Below the pieces are notes generated by a model, which made no database searches, was not told the DNA's origin, and worked only from the letters and a program-made list of their open reading frames with translations. From positions 44,379 to 108,378 of the forward strand of contig NZ_MRDE01000017.1 of assembly GCF_001968835.1 (NCBI RefSeq): a stretch of DNA of 64,000 nt. The letters run 5' to 3'. The stretch comes from Tersicoccus phoenicis. Lineage in GTDB: Bacteria > Actinomycetota > Actinomycetes > Actinomycetales > Micrococcaceae. A program made the translations under genes and the position numbers. This document shows, piece by piece, positions 46,665 through 53,985 of the stretch (positions are counted from its first letter, which is position 1; each line of letters begins with the position of its first letter).

Positions 46665-47398
46665 TTCGTGTCCCTCCTGTCTTGCAGCGTCACCAGTGTT
46701 GGCGGCGGCTCGATTGGTTGAGCTTGCGCGATAGTCGCTGCGTCGAATCCGGGCATCTTCCCGATGGGAAGTCCCTTCTCGATTGCCCACGTCGCCAGCG
46801 CATCCGGTACGGGGATACCGGCTGCGTCTCGCCACCAGGGAAGGTCGCCGGCGTATGCCCGCCGGTCCCGCAGAGCTTGGTTCTGCGTTGCTGTGACGCT
46901 CCATAGATGGTCCGGCCGACAGCAAAGGGACCGATTCTCGATATGGTCCAATTGGAGCCGGTGACCGTGACCGCCGTAGAACCACACGTAGGTGAAGCGG
47001 TGGGCGTACCACCACTGGCGGCCCGGACGAATCACTCCGTACCCGGCGCCGTCCGTTTCCGTGGCGATCCAGCACCCCGAGTTCCAGTCCGGCACGACAG
47101 TTTCCGCGAGCCGGTCGAGCGCTCGCGTGACTGTCTGTAGACGCATTGCCGTCAGGGCGTCGCGCTCGTGTGGTCGGCATCGACCGTGCCCAGCGTCGTT
47201 GGCACGGCAACCCGGCGTCCGGCACTTAGGCTGTGCCCGCCATCCCTGTTCCCAGTGGCGGCGGCACTTGCCCTTGGCATAGTGAGGTTCTGAGCAACCA
47301 GTCACGTCGCACCAGTCGGCTAGTCGCGGGCGTCCCCGGCGGGGCTTCCGAGCCAGCGGAACGACCGGTGTGATTGACGTTGTAAAAGACGGGCTCAT
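46586..47398 (-). CDS. HNH endonuclease (first of two)
   Basis: A 270-residue protein. Two Cys/His clusters near the N terminus (CDVTGCSEPHYAKGKCRRH; CRTPGCRANDAGHGRCRPH) may bind zinc. The HNH core is SGCWIATETDGAGYGVIRPG, RLQLDHIENRSLCCRPDHLW and SVTATQNQALR. It resembles the next gene in plan but the two are not close copies. It starts 4 bp inside the winged-helix gene stop (ATGA overlap). The C terminus, from about residue 244, overlaps the second HNH gene. Confidence 0.78.
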   Translation of the reverse strand: MSPSFTTSITPVVPLARKPRRGRPRLADWCDVTGCSEPHYAKGKCRRHWEQGWRAQPKCRTPGCRANDAGHGRCRPHERDALTAMRLQTVTRALDRLAETVVPDWNSGCWIATETDGAGYGVIRPGRQWWYAHRFTYVWFYGGHGHRLQLDHIENRSLCCRPDHLWSVTATQNQALRDRRAYAGDLPWWRDAAGIPVPDALATWAIEKGLPIGKMPGFDAATIAQAQPIEPPPTLVTLQDRRDTKCQEGDRNGLAAWTDATTPETLRACA

Positions 47399-47787
47399 GC
47401 AGCAAGCGGAGCGCAGGTTTCCCCAGCATCCGCGCCGGATTCGAGCCGGTCGCCCATGCCCGCGATTTCGGTGGACCCTACCCCACTACTGGCGTGACCG
47501 TTCCCAGCGTCCGGGGGTGCCGGGATCGTGAGCCGCCGCCCGTAGTGCAGGGTGCCCGTGGTGACGGGCTGACCGGTCCAGCCGGTGTGTCGGAGTGTCC
47601 GCAGGACGGCGAGCGTCCGGGGTGCGGGGATGCCGGTCTCACGGGTGACGTCCCGGTGCGACGCGTAGCTGTGGGCGGCGAGGCCGGTGGACCAGCGGGC
47701 AAGGCTGCTGACTACGGCCAGCGTCTCGGCGTCGCCGTCGTGGGCGGCCTTCGCCTGCTCGGACCATGCGAGGGTGTCAGGCAGCAT
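47395..47787 (-). CDS. Winged-helix-like element protein
   Basis: A 130-residue protein. SYASHRDVTRETGIPAPRTL then AVLRTLRHTGWTGQPVTTGT and LHYGRRLTIPA reads as a helix-turn-helix with a beta wing, as in MarR/IclR-like DNA-binding domains. A low-complexity C-terminal tail follows. It may regulate the element genes or start replication; nothing decides between these. It overlaps the upstream small gene by 11 bp and the HNH gene by 4 bp. Confidence 0.6.
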   Translation of the reverse strand: MLPDTLAWSEQAKAAHDGDAETLAVVSSLARWSTGLAAHSYASHRDVTRETGIPAPRTLAVLRTLRHTGWTGQPVTTGTLHYGRRLTIPAPPDAGNGHASSGVGSTEIAGMGDRLESGADAGETCAPLAA

Positions 47788-47965
47788 GGCGGCTCACCTG
47801 CCCGGTGAGGCTGCGGCGTCCGAATGCGCCGAGATGGTCGAGTCCCGCTCGCACGGCGGGGTGGTCGCGGTGTTCGGTCAGGAGCCGTGAGAGTTCGGCG
47901 GTGCTGTCCGCAACGAGGGTGAACGCCTCGGGGGCGTCTTGGTTCTTGGTGTTGCTGGTAGGCAA
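47777..47965 (-). CDS. Small element protein, first gene of the leftward operon
   Basis: 62 residues: PEAFTLVADSTAELSRLLTE then RDHPAVRAGLDHLGAFGRRS. No family is recognised. It is kept as a gene because its 3' end overlaps the winged-helix gene and its codon use fits. It would open the operon 47965-45272. Confidence 0.4.
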   Translation of the reverse strand: MPTSNTKNQDAPEAFTLVADSTAELSRLLTEHRDHPAVRAGLDHLGAFGRRSLTGQVSRHAA

Positions 47966-48549
47966 GGCGTGTTCCCTGACTCGCCCGGATGGGGCGGAGG
48001 AACATGGCGACGCGCTCGGGTCGTCATGCGTTGCCTGCGCTCAGCCGCAGTCGGCGGGATGCTCGACGTGTCGGGGCGCTGGTGCTGACTCTCACGCTTG
48101 GGCGGACCCGTCTTGCAGTGACCTCACCGTGCCGTCGCGTGGAGGGCTCAGAGGTGATGCGGGGGTCCGCTTACTAGGCGATGTGCCGTTCTCTCGAACG
48201 CCACTCGGAAGATACTACATCTAGTGCTCGGCGGTGGGAACGACCCCGAGATGATGTATCTGTCGAGCGCGGCCGGAGGGCTAGTTTTCCACAGGCTGGC
48301 ACTGATCGCGGTCCGAGGAATGGCGCGGTTCTCGGCCACTTCCGTCCACAGATGGGCATGACGCCTTGCCGTGTCAAGCTGCTCGGCGTGTCTCGATCCG
48401 TGGGCGTGTCGGAATGACCGGAGCGACGCCACCGCTCGGCACCGATCTGGAGGGCTGGCAGGCGGTCGAGCACCCCAAGCTAGCTCCCGCTCCCGTTGAC
48501 TCGCGAGAGGGCCGTCTGGCGGCGCTGGGGCGTTCCTCGTCCGGGACGG
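47966..48549. promoter_or_regulatory. Gene-free control region of the element
   Basis: About 580 bp between the leftward operon and the 3' end of the integrase gene. It should hold the operon promoter on the minus strand. Visible elements are TTTTCCACAGG at 48285-48295, close to the DnaA-box-like motifs outside the element, and GTCCACAGATGG at 48344-48355. A short plus-strand frame (48414-48566) runs into the integrase end and is not convincing. No repressor gene was found. Confidence 0.45.
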
Positions 48550-50040
48550 TCAGGGTAGGAGGGTGATCGACGTTTGCCCGGCGGCTACCTCGGCGGCTAC
48601 GACTGTCTCGACCTGCTCAGGCGTGAGCGGCCCGGCGTTGGCTTTGACGGCAATGCGCACGGTCGAGGGTTCGAACCTGCGGGCGGCACCGGGCGGGGTC
48701 CGGGTGATGACGACGCCGAACGCGGCACGTAGGATGCGCCGTCGTTCTTCGAGGTCGCCCGTGTCCCATTGCGCCGCGAGCGTCGCGCGTCCTTCCGCGC
48801 TGAGTACGCCGGGTGTCTGGCTGGCGGCGTGCAGGTCAGCTAGCTGGCGTTCGATGTCGGCAAGGCGAGCGTTGGCAGGGACAGTGATCCGCTCCATCTG
48901 GCGCTGATCGATGGTGCCCCTGAATCGTGAGTCGGCGGCCTCATCGGTCATCTGGCGCAGTGTTGCGGCTTCGTCCTCTAGCTGTTGCCGTGCGTCGTCG
49001 TTGCTGCTAGGGGTGGCGTCGAGTCCGGCGTCTGAGTGGAGGATGGCGGTCACCACGTCGAGCACGTGGGCGTCAGCCGCTTCCATCTTCTTGTGTGCAT
49101 GCCCGCGGCCGCTGGCTTGGCATTTGTAGACCCGGTAGAGGCTGGTCGCCTGCGGCTTGACGGTGGCCTTGACCATGAGTCGTCCACATTCGCACTGGGC
49201 GATGCCTGATAGTAGGTATTTGACGCGGTTGCTGGTGGAGCGCGCCCGGTTGGGGTCGGTGAGCTTGGCGACGACGGCGCGGTGTGTGGCCTCGCTGACA
49301 ATGGCCGGGAAAGTCGAGGCGTGCCCGTCGAGTATCTGCCCCCGGTAGGTGGCTAGTCCGGCGTTCCGTGGCCGTTTGAGCACCTGCCGCACGGTGTTAC
49401 GTGTCCAGTGCCCGTCGTAGGACGTGAGGGCACCAGCGGAGTTGAGGCCGTCCACGATGGACCGGATCGACTGGCCGCTGAGAACGGCGTCGTGCATGAC
49501 GCGGATGCGCTCGGCTTCGTCGTCCACGATGACGGGTGCGCCGTCCTCGAATGCCCAGCCGTAGGGGCGTCGCCCGCCGAGCCACTTACCGGCGCGGGCT
49601 GCCTGCTCTTGTGCGGCCTTCACGCGCTCGCTCTTGCGGGTGGACTCTAGCTCTGCGAACGCGCCGTTGATCTGAGCGGCGAACAGGCCGCTGCCGGTGC
49701 TCAGGTCGATGATTCCAGCGGTGACGGCGTGAGTCAGCACGCCGTGCTTGATGCTGATATCGGCGTACTCTCGCAGGTCATCGACGCGGCGGTGTAGCCG
49801 GTCGGTGGCCCAGCACAGCACGTAGTCGATGCCGCCCTGGGTCATCCGGTCGAGCATGGCCCGATAGCCGGGGCGGTGCTTTCCGCCGTAGGCCGATATG
49901 TCGTTGTCCACGTAGACGTCGAGCACCGTAGCGCCGAGCCGGTCGGCCAGCTTCCGGCAGTCTCGCTCTTGCCGATCCACGCCGAGGCCGGCCCCGGTCT
50001 TGTCCTTCGAGATGCGCGCGTAGATGAGAGCGTTGGGCAT
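48550..50040 (-). CDS. int: Large serine integrase
   Basis: A 496-residue site-specific recombinase. The catalytic domain starts MPNALIYARISKDKTGAGLG with Ser11 and includes CWATDRLHRRVDDLREYAD. The recombinase domain follows (GKWLGGRRPYGWAFEDG, RSIVDGLNSAGALTSYDG), then a zinc-ribbon part (SGIAQCECGRLMV, YKCQASGRGHAHKK) and a coiled-coil C-terminal region. It is the size expected of the phiC31/Bxb1 class. Its start lies 44 bp from the right crossover, the normal place for an integrase beside attP. It should drive integration into tadA; excision would need a directionality factor. Confidence 0.95.
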   Translation of the reverse strand: MPNALIYARISKDKTGAGLGVDRQERDCRKLADRLGATVLDVYVDNDISAYGGKHRPGYRAMLDRMTQGGIDYVLCWATDRLHRRVDDLREYADISIKHGVLTHAVTAGIIDLSTGSGLFAAQINGAFAELESTRKSERVKAAQEQAARAGKWLGGRRPYGWAFEDGAPVIVDDEAERIRVMHDAVLSGQSIRSIVDGLNSAGALTSYDGHWTRNTVRQVLKRPRNAGLATYRGQILDGHASTFPAIVSEATHRAVVAKLTDPNRARSTSNRVKYLLSGIAQCECGRLMVKATVKPQATSLYRVYKCQASGRGHAHKKMEAADAHVLDVVTAILHSDAGLDATPSSNDDARQQLEDEAATLRQMTDEAADSRFRGTIDQRQMERITVPANARLADIERQLADLHAASQTPGVLSAEGRATLAAQWDTGDLEERRRILRAAFGVVITRTPPGAARRFEPSTVRIAVKANAGPLTPEQVETVVAAEVAAGQTSITLLP

Positions 50041-50100
50041 GCACGCATGCTAGCGTGCTGAACGCCCCTAAGCGCATAGCGGCATTGGCCAGCGTGCACG
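50041..50100. other. attR of the integrated element
   Basis: The right junction. TT at 50085-50086 is the crossover; element sequence lies to the left, tadA resumes at 50087. The element arm AACGCCCCT (50061-50069) mirrors AGGGGCGTT of attL at the same 16-bp distance. Element arms match as inverted repeats in 18 of the first 24 positions from the core. Confidence 0.85.
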
Positions 50101-50417
50101 CCAACTCCGCGCACGACGCTCTGGCCAAGATCTGCACCCTGCCGTTGCTGGCCGGGGAGAACATCGGCGCCGCCTTCGTCGTGCCGACCGTGGCGTCCTG
50201 TCTGGATCTGGTCGTGCACGCCGAGCGCCTGGCGTCGGGCCACCGGCAGGTGGCCCAGGTGCTCGCGGTCGGCCGCCGGGTGGAGAACGGGGTGATCGAG
50301 ACCGCGGTCCTGTTCGACCGGCGCGACGGCGAGCTGCGCCCCACCGGCAGCGGCATGCCGGTCGAGGACAAGTTCGTCCGCGCCGGCCACCACGTCGCCG
50401 ACCTGCTGGAGGTGTGA
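50087..50417 (+). pseudogene. tadA: tadA/cpaF, 3' part, right of the integrated element
   Basis: The last 110 codons of tadA: LASVHANSAHDALAKICTLP, LLAGENIGAAFVVPTVASCL and a C-terminal beta region (VLAVGRRVENGVIETAVLFD). These follow the Walker B region in intact TadA proteins. When joined to codon 303 of the 5' part at the TT, the frame is LNAGLPG-LASVHANSA with a total of 413 residues, a normal family length. A chance GTG at 50055 could start translation of this fragment alone. Its stop overlaps the tadB start. Confidence 0.93.
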
Positions 50418-50419
50418 CG

Positions 50420-51277
50420 ATGTCCGCGGTCCTCGGCACCGCCCTCGGTATCGGTCTGCTGCTGATCTGGTGGTCCTGCTGGTCGCGGCCCGCCCCGCGC
50501 ATCCCCGGCCGCGGCTCCGGGCGGCTGCGGTCGATGCTGCTGGCCGCCGGCATCGAGAACGTCAGCCCCACGGCCCTGCTCGCCACCTGCGCCGGTGCCG
50601 GTGCGCTCGTGTTCCTGGTGGTCTTCGTCCTCAGCTCCGGTGCCACGCCGATCGCCGCCTGCTTCGGCCTGTTCGGTGGTTGGTCCCCGCTGGCCGTCGT
50701 CCGCTGGCGCGCCCACCGGCGGGCCGCCTCCCTCCGCGAACTCTGGCCGGACGTCGTCGATCACCTCCGCTCCGCGATCCGTGCCGGGCTCTCCCTGGCC
50801 GAGGCGCTGACCCAGCTGGGGGAGCGTGGGCCCGAGGAGCTGCGCCGCTTCTTCCGTGACTTCGGGGCCGATCACCGGTCCGGTGGACAGTTCGAGGCCG
50901 CCCTGGATCGGCTCAAGGAGCGGCTGGCGGACCCCGTCGCGGACCGGATCATCGAGGCGCTGCGGATGACGCGCGACGTCGGCGGGTCCGACCTGGGCAG
51001 GCTGCTCGGTACCCTGTCCGATTTCCTGCGGGAGAACTCCCGCACCCGCAGCGAGCTGGAAGCGCGCCAGTCGTGGACGGTGAACGCCGCCCGGCTGGCC
51101 GTCGCGGCGCCGTGGATCGTGCTGCTGCTGATGGCGACCCGGCCCGAGGCGGTCGCCGCCTACAACTCCGCCGCCGGCGCCGCCGTACTCGTCGGCGGCC
51201 TGATCGTCTCGATCGTCTGCTACCGGCTGATGCTGCGGATCGGCTCCCTGCCGCCCGACGAGCGGGTGCTGCGATGA
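50420..51277 (+). CDS. tadB: TadB-like pilus assembly inner-membrane protein
   Basis: A 285-residue type II secretion F-domain protein. Membrane segments lie at about 3-18, 47-64, 65-84 (after PIAACFGLFGGWSPLAVV), 225-242 and 254-272. The F domain is DVVDHLRSAIRAGLSLAEAL ... EALRMTRDVGGSDLGRLLGTL (in parts). With TadC it forms the platform for pilus assembly. ATG at 50420 is chosen (GGAGG at 50408-50412); GTG at 50414 overlaps the tadA stop. Expression from the tadA promoter is probably disturbed by the element, which carries terminators. Confidence 0.88.
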   Translation: MSAVLGTALGIGLLLIWWSCWSRPAPRIPGRGSGRLRSMLLAAGIENVSPTALLATCAGAGALVFLVVFVLSSGATPIAACFGLFGGWSPLAVVRWRAHRRAASLRELWPDVVDHLRSAIRAGLSLAEALTQLGERGPEELRRFFRDFGADHRSGGQFEAALDRLKERLADPVADRIIEALRMTRDVGGSDLGRLLGTLSDFLRENSRTRSELEARQSWTVNAARLAVAAPWIVLLLMATRPEAVAAYNSAAGAAVLVGGLIVSIVCYRLMLRIGSLPPDERVLR

Positions 51278-52215
51278 CGGCCGAACTGGTGGGCTGGGCG
51301 GTCCTGTCCGGTGCGGGACTCGGCCTCGGGCTGTGGCTCGCCGTCGTCCGGCTGCCGGTGCTGCGGGCACCGACCTTCGCGGACCGGATCGCCCCGCAGT
51401 TGCGCGCCAGCTCGACCCGGTCCCGGCTGCTCGACGGCGCGGGGCCGGTGACGCCGTTCGGTCCGGTCGAACGCATCTTCCGGCCGGTACTGGTCGACGT
51501 CGCCCGCTGGTTCTCCCGGTTCACCGTCGGCGGTGCGGCCACCGGGCGCCGACTCGCGCAGGCCGGCCGGGACGGAAGCGTCCTGGACTACCGCGTGCAA
51601 CAGGTCCTGTGGTGCGGGCTCGGGCTCCTGGTCGGCACCGCCGTGGGCGTCGCCGGGGTGCTCGCGGGCCGGCTCTCCACCCTGGCCGCCGCGCTGCTGG
51701 TCGCGGCCGGGGCGGTCGGCGGGTTCGCGCTGCGCGACGCGGTGCTGGGAGCGCAGATCCGGCGACGGGAGGCACGGATGCTGGCCGAGTTCCCGAGCCT
51801 GGCGGAGCTGATGGCGCTGGCCGTCAGTGCGGGGGAGAGCGCCGGCGGCGCCCTGGCGCGCGTGGTGCGGACCTCCCACGGCGAGCTCGCCGGCGAGTTC
51901 GGGCGCGTGCTGGCCCAGAACCGGGCGGGTACACCGTTGCGGACGGCCCTGGGCGAGCTGTCCCGCCGCACGGCGCTGGCGCCGCTGTCCCGCTTCGTGG
52001 ACGGCCTCAACGTCGCGATCGAGCGCGGCACGCCGCTGGCCGATGTGCTGCACGCGCAGGCCGCCGACGTGCGGGACATGTCCAAGCGTCAGCTGATGGA
52101 GGCCGCCGGTCGCAAGGAGATCGGCATGATGGTCCCGCTCGTCTTCGGGGTGCTGCCGCTCACCGTGGTGTTCGCCGTCTTCCCGGGCATCGCCCTGCTC
52201 AACCTCGGACTCTGA
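51274..52215 (+). CDS. tadC: TadC-like pilus assembly inner-membrane protein
   Basis: A 313-residue F-domain protein. Membrane segments at about 7-24, 110-128, 132-152 and 288-308; F domain FPSLAELMALAVSAGESAGG and LAQNRAGTPLRTALGELSRR, followed by RQLMEAAGRKEIGMMVPLVF before the last helix. It pairs with TadB. The start ATGA overlaps the tadB stop by 4 bp. Confidence 0.9.
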   Translation: MTAELVGWAVLSGAGLGLGLWLAVVRLPVLRAPTFADRIAPQLRASSTRSRLLDGAGPVTPFGPVERIFRPVLVDVARWFSRFTVGGAATGRRLAQAGRDGSVLDYRVQQVLWCGLGLLVGTAVGVAGVLAGRLSTLAAALLVAAGAVGGFALRDAVLGAQIRRREARMLAEFPSLAELMALAVSAGESAGGALARVVRTSHGELAGEFGRVLAQNRAGTPLRTALGELSRRTALAPLSRFVDGLNVAIERGTPLADVLHAQAADVRDMSKRQLMEAAGRKEIGMMVPLVFGVLPLTVVFAVFPGIALLNLGL

Positions 52216-52270
52216 CCCATCCACCGCCGGCCGGCCGACACGACCGGCACGACACGCTCAGGAGAGAACC

Positions 52271-52573
52271 ATGCAGGACAGGACCACCACCCGCACCGCC
52301 CGCTCGCTGCGCCCGGCTCCGGTGCACCGTCGCCCCGGCGGCACCGGGGGGACCGCGCTGACCGCGCTGCTGGTCGCCGTCCTGACGGCGGCGCCACACC
52401 TGCTTCTCGCGCGCGCCCGCGGCGATGAGGACGGCGAACGCGGTGACGTGCCGGGCTGGGTGATGATCACCTTGATGTCGGCCGTGCTGGTCGCGGCGCT
52501 GCTCGCGATCGCCGCACCGGCCCTGCAGGGTCTGTTCGAACAGGCCATGCAGCAGGTGCAGCCCGGCCGATGA
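52271..52573 (+). CDS. Flp pilin-like small protein
   Basis: A 100-residue protein with two hydrophobic segments, one at about 27-45 (GTALTALLVAVLTAAPHLLL) and one at about 61-86 (GWVMITLMSAVLVAALLAIA). GDVPGWVMITLMSAVLVAAL resembles the pilin N-terminal helix after a prepilin cleavage site (G|D). Length and position between tadC and tadE fit the major pilin of actinobacterial Tad loci. ATG at 52271 follows AGGAGAG. The start of the next gene overlaps the stop. Confidence 0.7.
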   Translation: MQDRTTTRTARSLRPAPVHRRPGGTGGTALTALLVAVLTAAPHLLLARARGDEDGERGDVPGWVMITLMSAVLVAALLAIAAPALQGLFEQAMQQVQPGR

Positions 52574-53001
52574 ACACCCCGCCGATGAGCACCCCGCCGA
52601 GCAGCACCGAGGCGCGCAGGCCCGATGGGGACGACCGCGACCGGGGCTCGGCGGTGGTCGACTTCGTGCTCGTCGGCGCGGTGCTGACCCTGCTCGCCAT
52701 GTCGATCGTCCAGCTCGCCGTCGTCCTGCACGTGCGCAACACCCTGCTCGACGCGGCGAGTTCGGGGGCGCGGTACGGGGCGCTCGCCGACCGCACGGCC
52801 GCCGACGGTCGGGAGCGCGCGTACGACCTGGTCAGTTCGACGCTCGGGCCGGACTACGCGGGCTCGGTCACGGTGGCGGAGGGGCGCGACGGCGGGCGGC
52901 GGACCCTGCGGGTCGAGATCAGCGCCCCGATGCCGGTGCTCGGGTTGATCGGTCCGGCCGGAATGCTCCGGGTGCAGGGGCACGCCAGTGCCGCCCCCTG
53001 A
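52570..53001 (+). CDS. TadE-like pseudopilin
   Basis: A 143-residue protein. A cytoplasmic N-terminal leader rich in Pro and Asp ends DDRDRGSAVVDFVLVGAVLT, the typical TadE start (GSAVVDF/VEF) with a single membrane helix (about 29-50). The periplasmic part contains LDAASSGARYGALADRTAAD, typical of the family. TadE proteins are minor pilins processed by a prepilin peptidase, needed for pilus assembly. No peptidase gene is in the window. Confidence 0.85.
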   Translation: MNTPPMSTPPSSTEARRPDGDDRDRGSAVVDFVLVGAVLTLLAMSIVQLAVVLHVRNTLLDAASSGARYGALADRTAADGRERAYDLVSSTLGPDYAGSVTVAEGRDGGRRTLRVEISAPMPVLGLIGPAGMLRVQGHASAAP

Positions 53002-53473
53002 CCGCCCCGCGCGGTCCGCGCTCGCCGTGCTGCGGCACCGGGCGGTCGGTGGTCCGGGCGGAGGCGACGGCGGGAGCGCGGTCGTCGAGTTCGTGGTTCT
53101 CGGGACGCTGCTCCTGGTGCCGGTGGTCTACGTCATCCTCGGCCTCGGCGCGGTGCAGGCCGCGTCCTTCGCCGTCGTCGGTGCCGCGGACCAGGCCGCC
53201 AAGACGATCGCGCTGAGCGAGGACCCGGCCACCGCCGGCGGCTCGGCCCGGGCCGCCGCGGCAACGACCATGGCGGACTTCGGTTTCGACCGGGCCGCGT
53301 GGACCGTCGACGTCGCCTGCTCGGCACCGGGGTGCAGCGAACCGGGGTCCCGGATCACCGTGACGGTCCGCCTGACCGTCCCGCTGCCGATGGCGCCGGT
53401 GATCGGCGGATCCACCCTCAGCGCCGCTTCCGTCCGGTCCAGCGCCACCGAGATCCTCGGCAGGTTCCGGTGA
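52988..53473 (+). CDS. TadE/TadF-like pseudopilin
   Basis: A 161-residue protein similar in plan to the previous one: leader, then GGSAVVEFVVLGTLLLVPVV with one membrane helix (about 30-52), then the periplasmic part. Two cysteines lie in VACSAPGCSEPGSRITVTVR and could form a disulfide outside the cell. The GTG at 52988 lies inside the previous gene (14-bp overlap). Confidence 0.85.
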   Translation: MPPPDRPARSALAVLRHRAVGGPGGGDGGSAVVEFVVLGTLLLVPVVYVILGLGAVQAASFAVVGAADQAAKTIALSEDPATAGGSARAAAATTMADFGFDRAAWTVDVACSAPGCSEPGSRITVTVRLTVPLPMAPVIGGSTLSAASVRSSATEILGRFR

Positions 53474-53946
53474 GCGCTCCCCCCGCCCGCCCGGCGGGCC
53501 ACGACGATCGGGAGACCGGGCAGGCGACGGTACTGATCGTCGGGTTCGTCCTGCTGACCCTGCTGGTGACCAGCGTGGTCGCCGGCATCACGGCGGTCTA
53601 CATCGAACACAAGAAGCTGCTCGGCATCGCGGACTCCGCGGCGCTCGCGGCCGCGGACACCTTCGACCTGGCCGGTGCCGACGCCGGTGACGGTGCGGGC
53701 ACCGCTCCGGTCCCGGTGCTGCGCTCGGACCGGGTCGGCGGTGCGGTCCGCGCCTACCTGGACGGGCTCGGCCCGGACGCCCGCGTGTCCGGCCTCACCA
53801 TCGGCGCCGGTACGGGTACCGCGGACGGCCGGACGGCGCAGGTCGAGCTGTACGGCGTGGCCCGGCCTCCGCTGATCAGCATCCTGCTGCCCGACGGCAT
53901 CCCGGTCACCGCCTTCGCCCACGCCCGCGCGGAACTGCGGCAGTAG
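53470..53946 (+). CDS. TadG-like/Flp pilus-associated protein
   Basis: A 158-residue protein. A short leader, then a membrane helix at about 18-42 (GQATVLIVGFVLLTLLVTSV) and DSAALAAADTFDLAGADAGD, the typical Rv3660c-region/TadG-like signature (SAALAAAD). It is the last gene of the tad block. GTG at 53470 overlaps the previous stop by 4 bp. Confidence 0.8.
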   Translation: MSAPPARPAGHDDRETGQATVLIVGFVLLTLLVTSVVAGITAVYIEHKKLLGIADSAALAAADTFDLAGADAGDGAGTAPVPVLRSDRVGGAVRAYLDGLGPDARVSGLTIGAGTGTADGRTAQVELYGVARPPLISILLPDGIPVTAFAHARAELRQ

Positions 53947-53985
53947 GGCGCAGCGCAGGTCGCCCGGCACAGGTCACCGGTGCAG

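Larger units (their letters stand above)
42552..50084. mobile_element. 7.5 kb serine-integrase element inserted in tadA
   Basis: The element lies between two TT dinucleotides (42550-42551 and 50085-50086). It carries a large serine integrase at its right end, an AlpA-like HTH gene at its left end, a small serine recombinase, two HNH nuclease genes, a winged-helix protein and seven genes of unknown function. There are no recognisable replication, conjugation, capsid or portal genes, so it is a satellite-like or decayed element that may depend on helpers. Removing it joins 42551 to 50087 and restores a continuous tadA. Most of its gene products are unrecognised, so cargo functions are open. Confidence 0.92.

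Noticed and set aside
48414..48566. Small plus-strand gene overlapping the integrase 3' end.
   Set aside because: No ribosome binding site or family similarity, and it runs antisense into the integrase gene.
50055..50417. Independent gene for a short TadA-like protein starting at GTG 50055.
   Set aside because: The first ten codons are element attR sequence, and the rest is exactly the missing 3' part of tadA.
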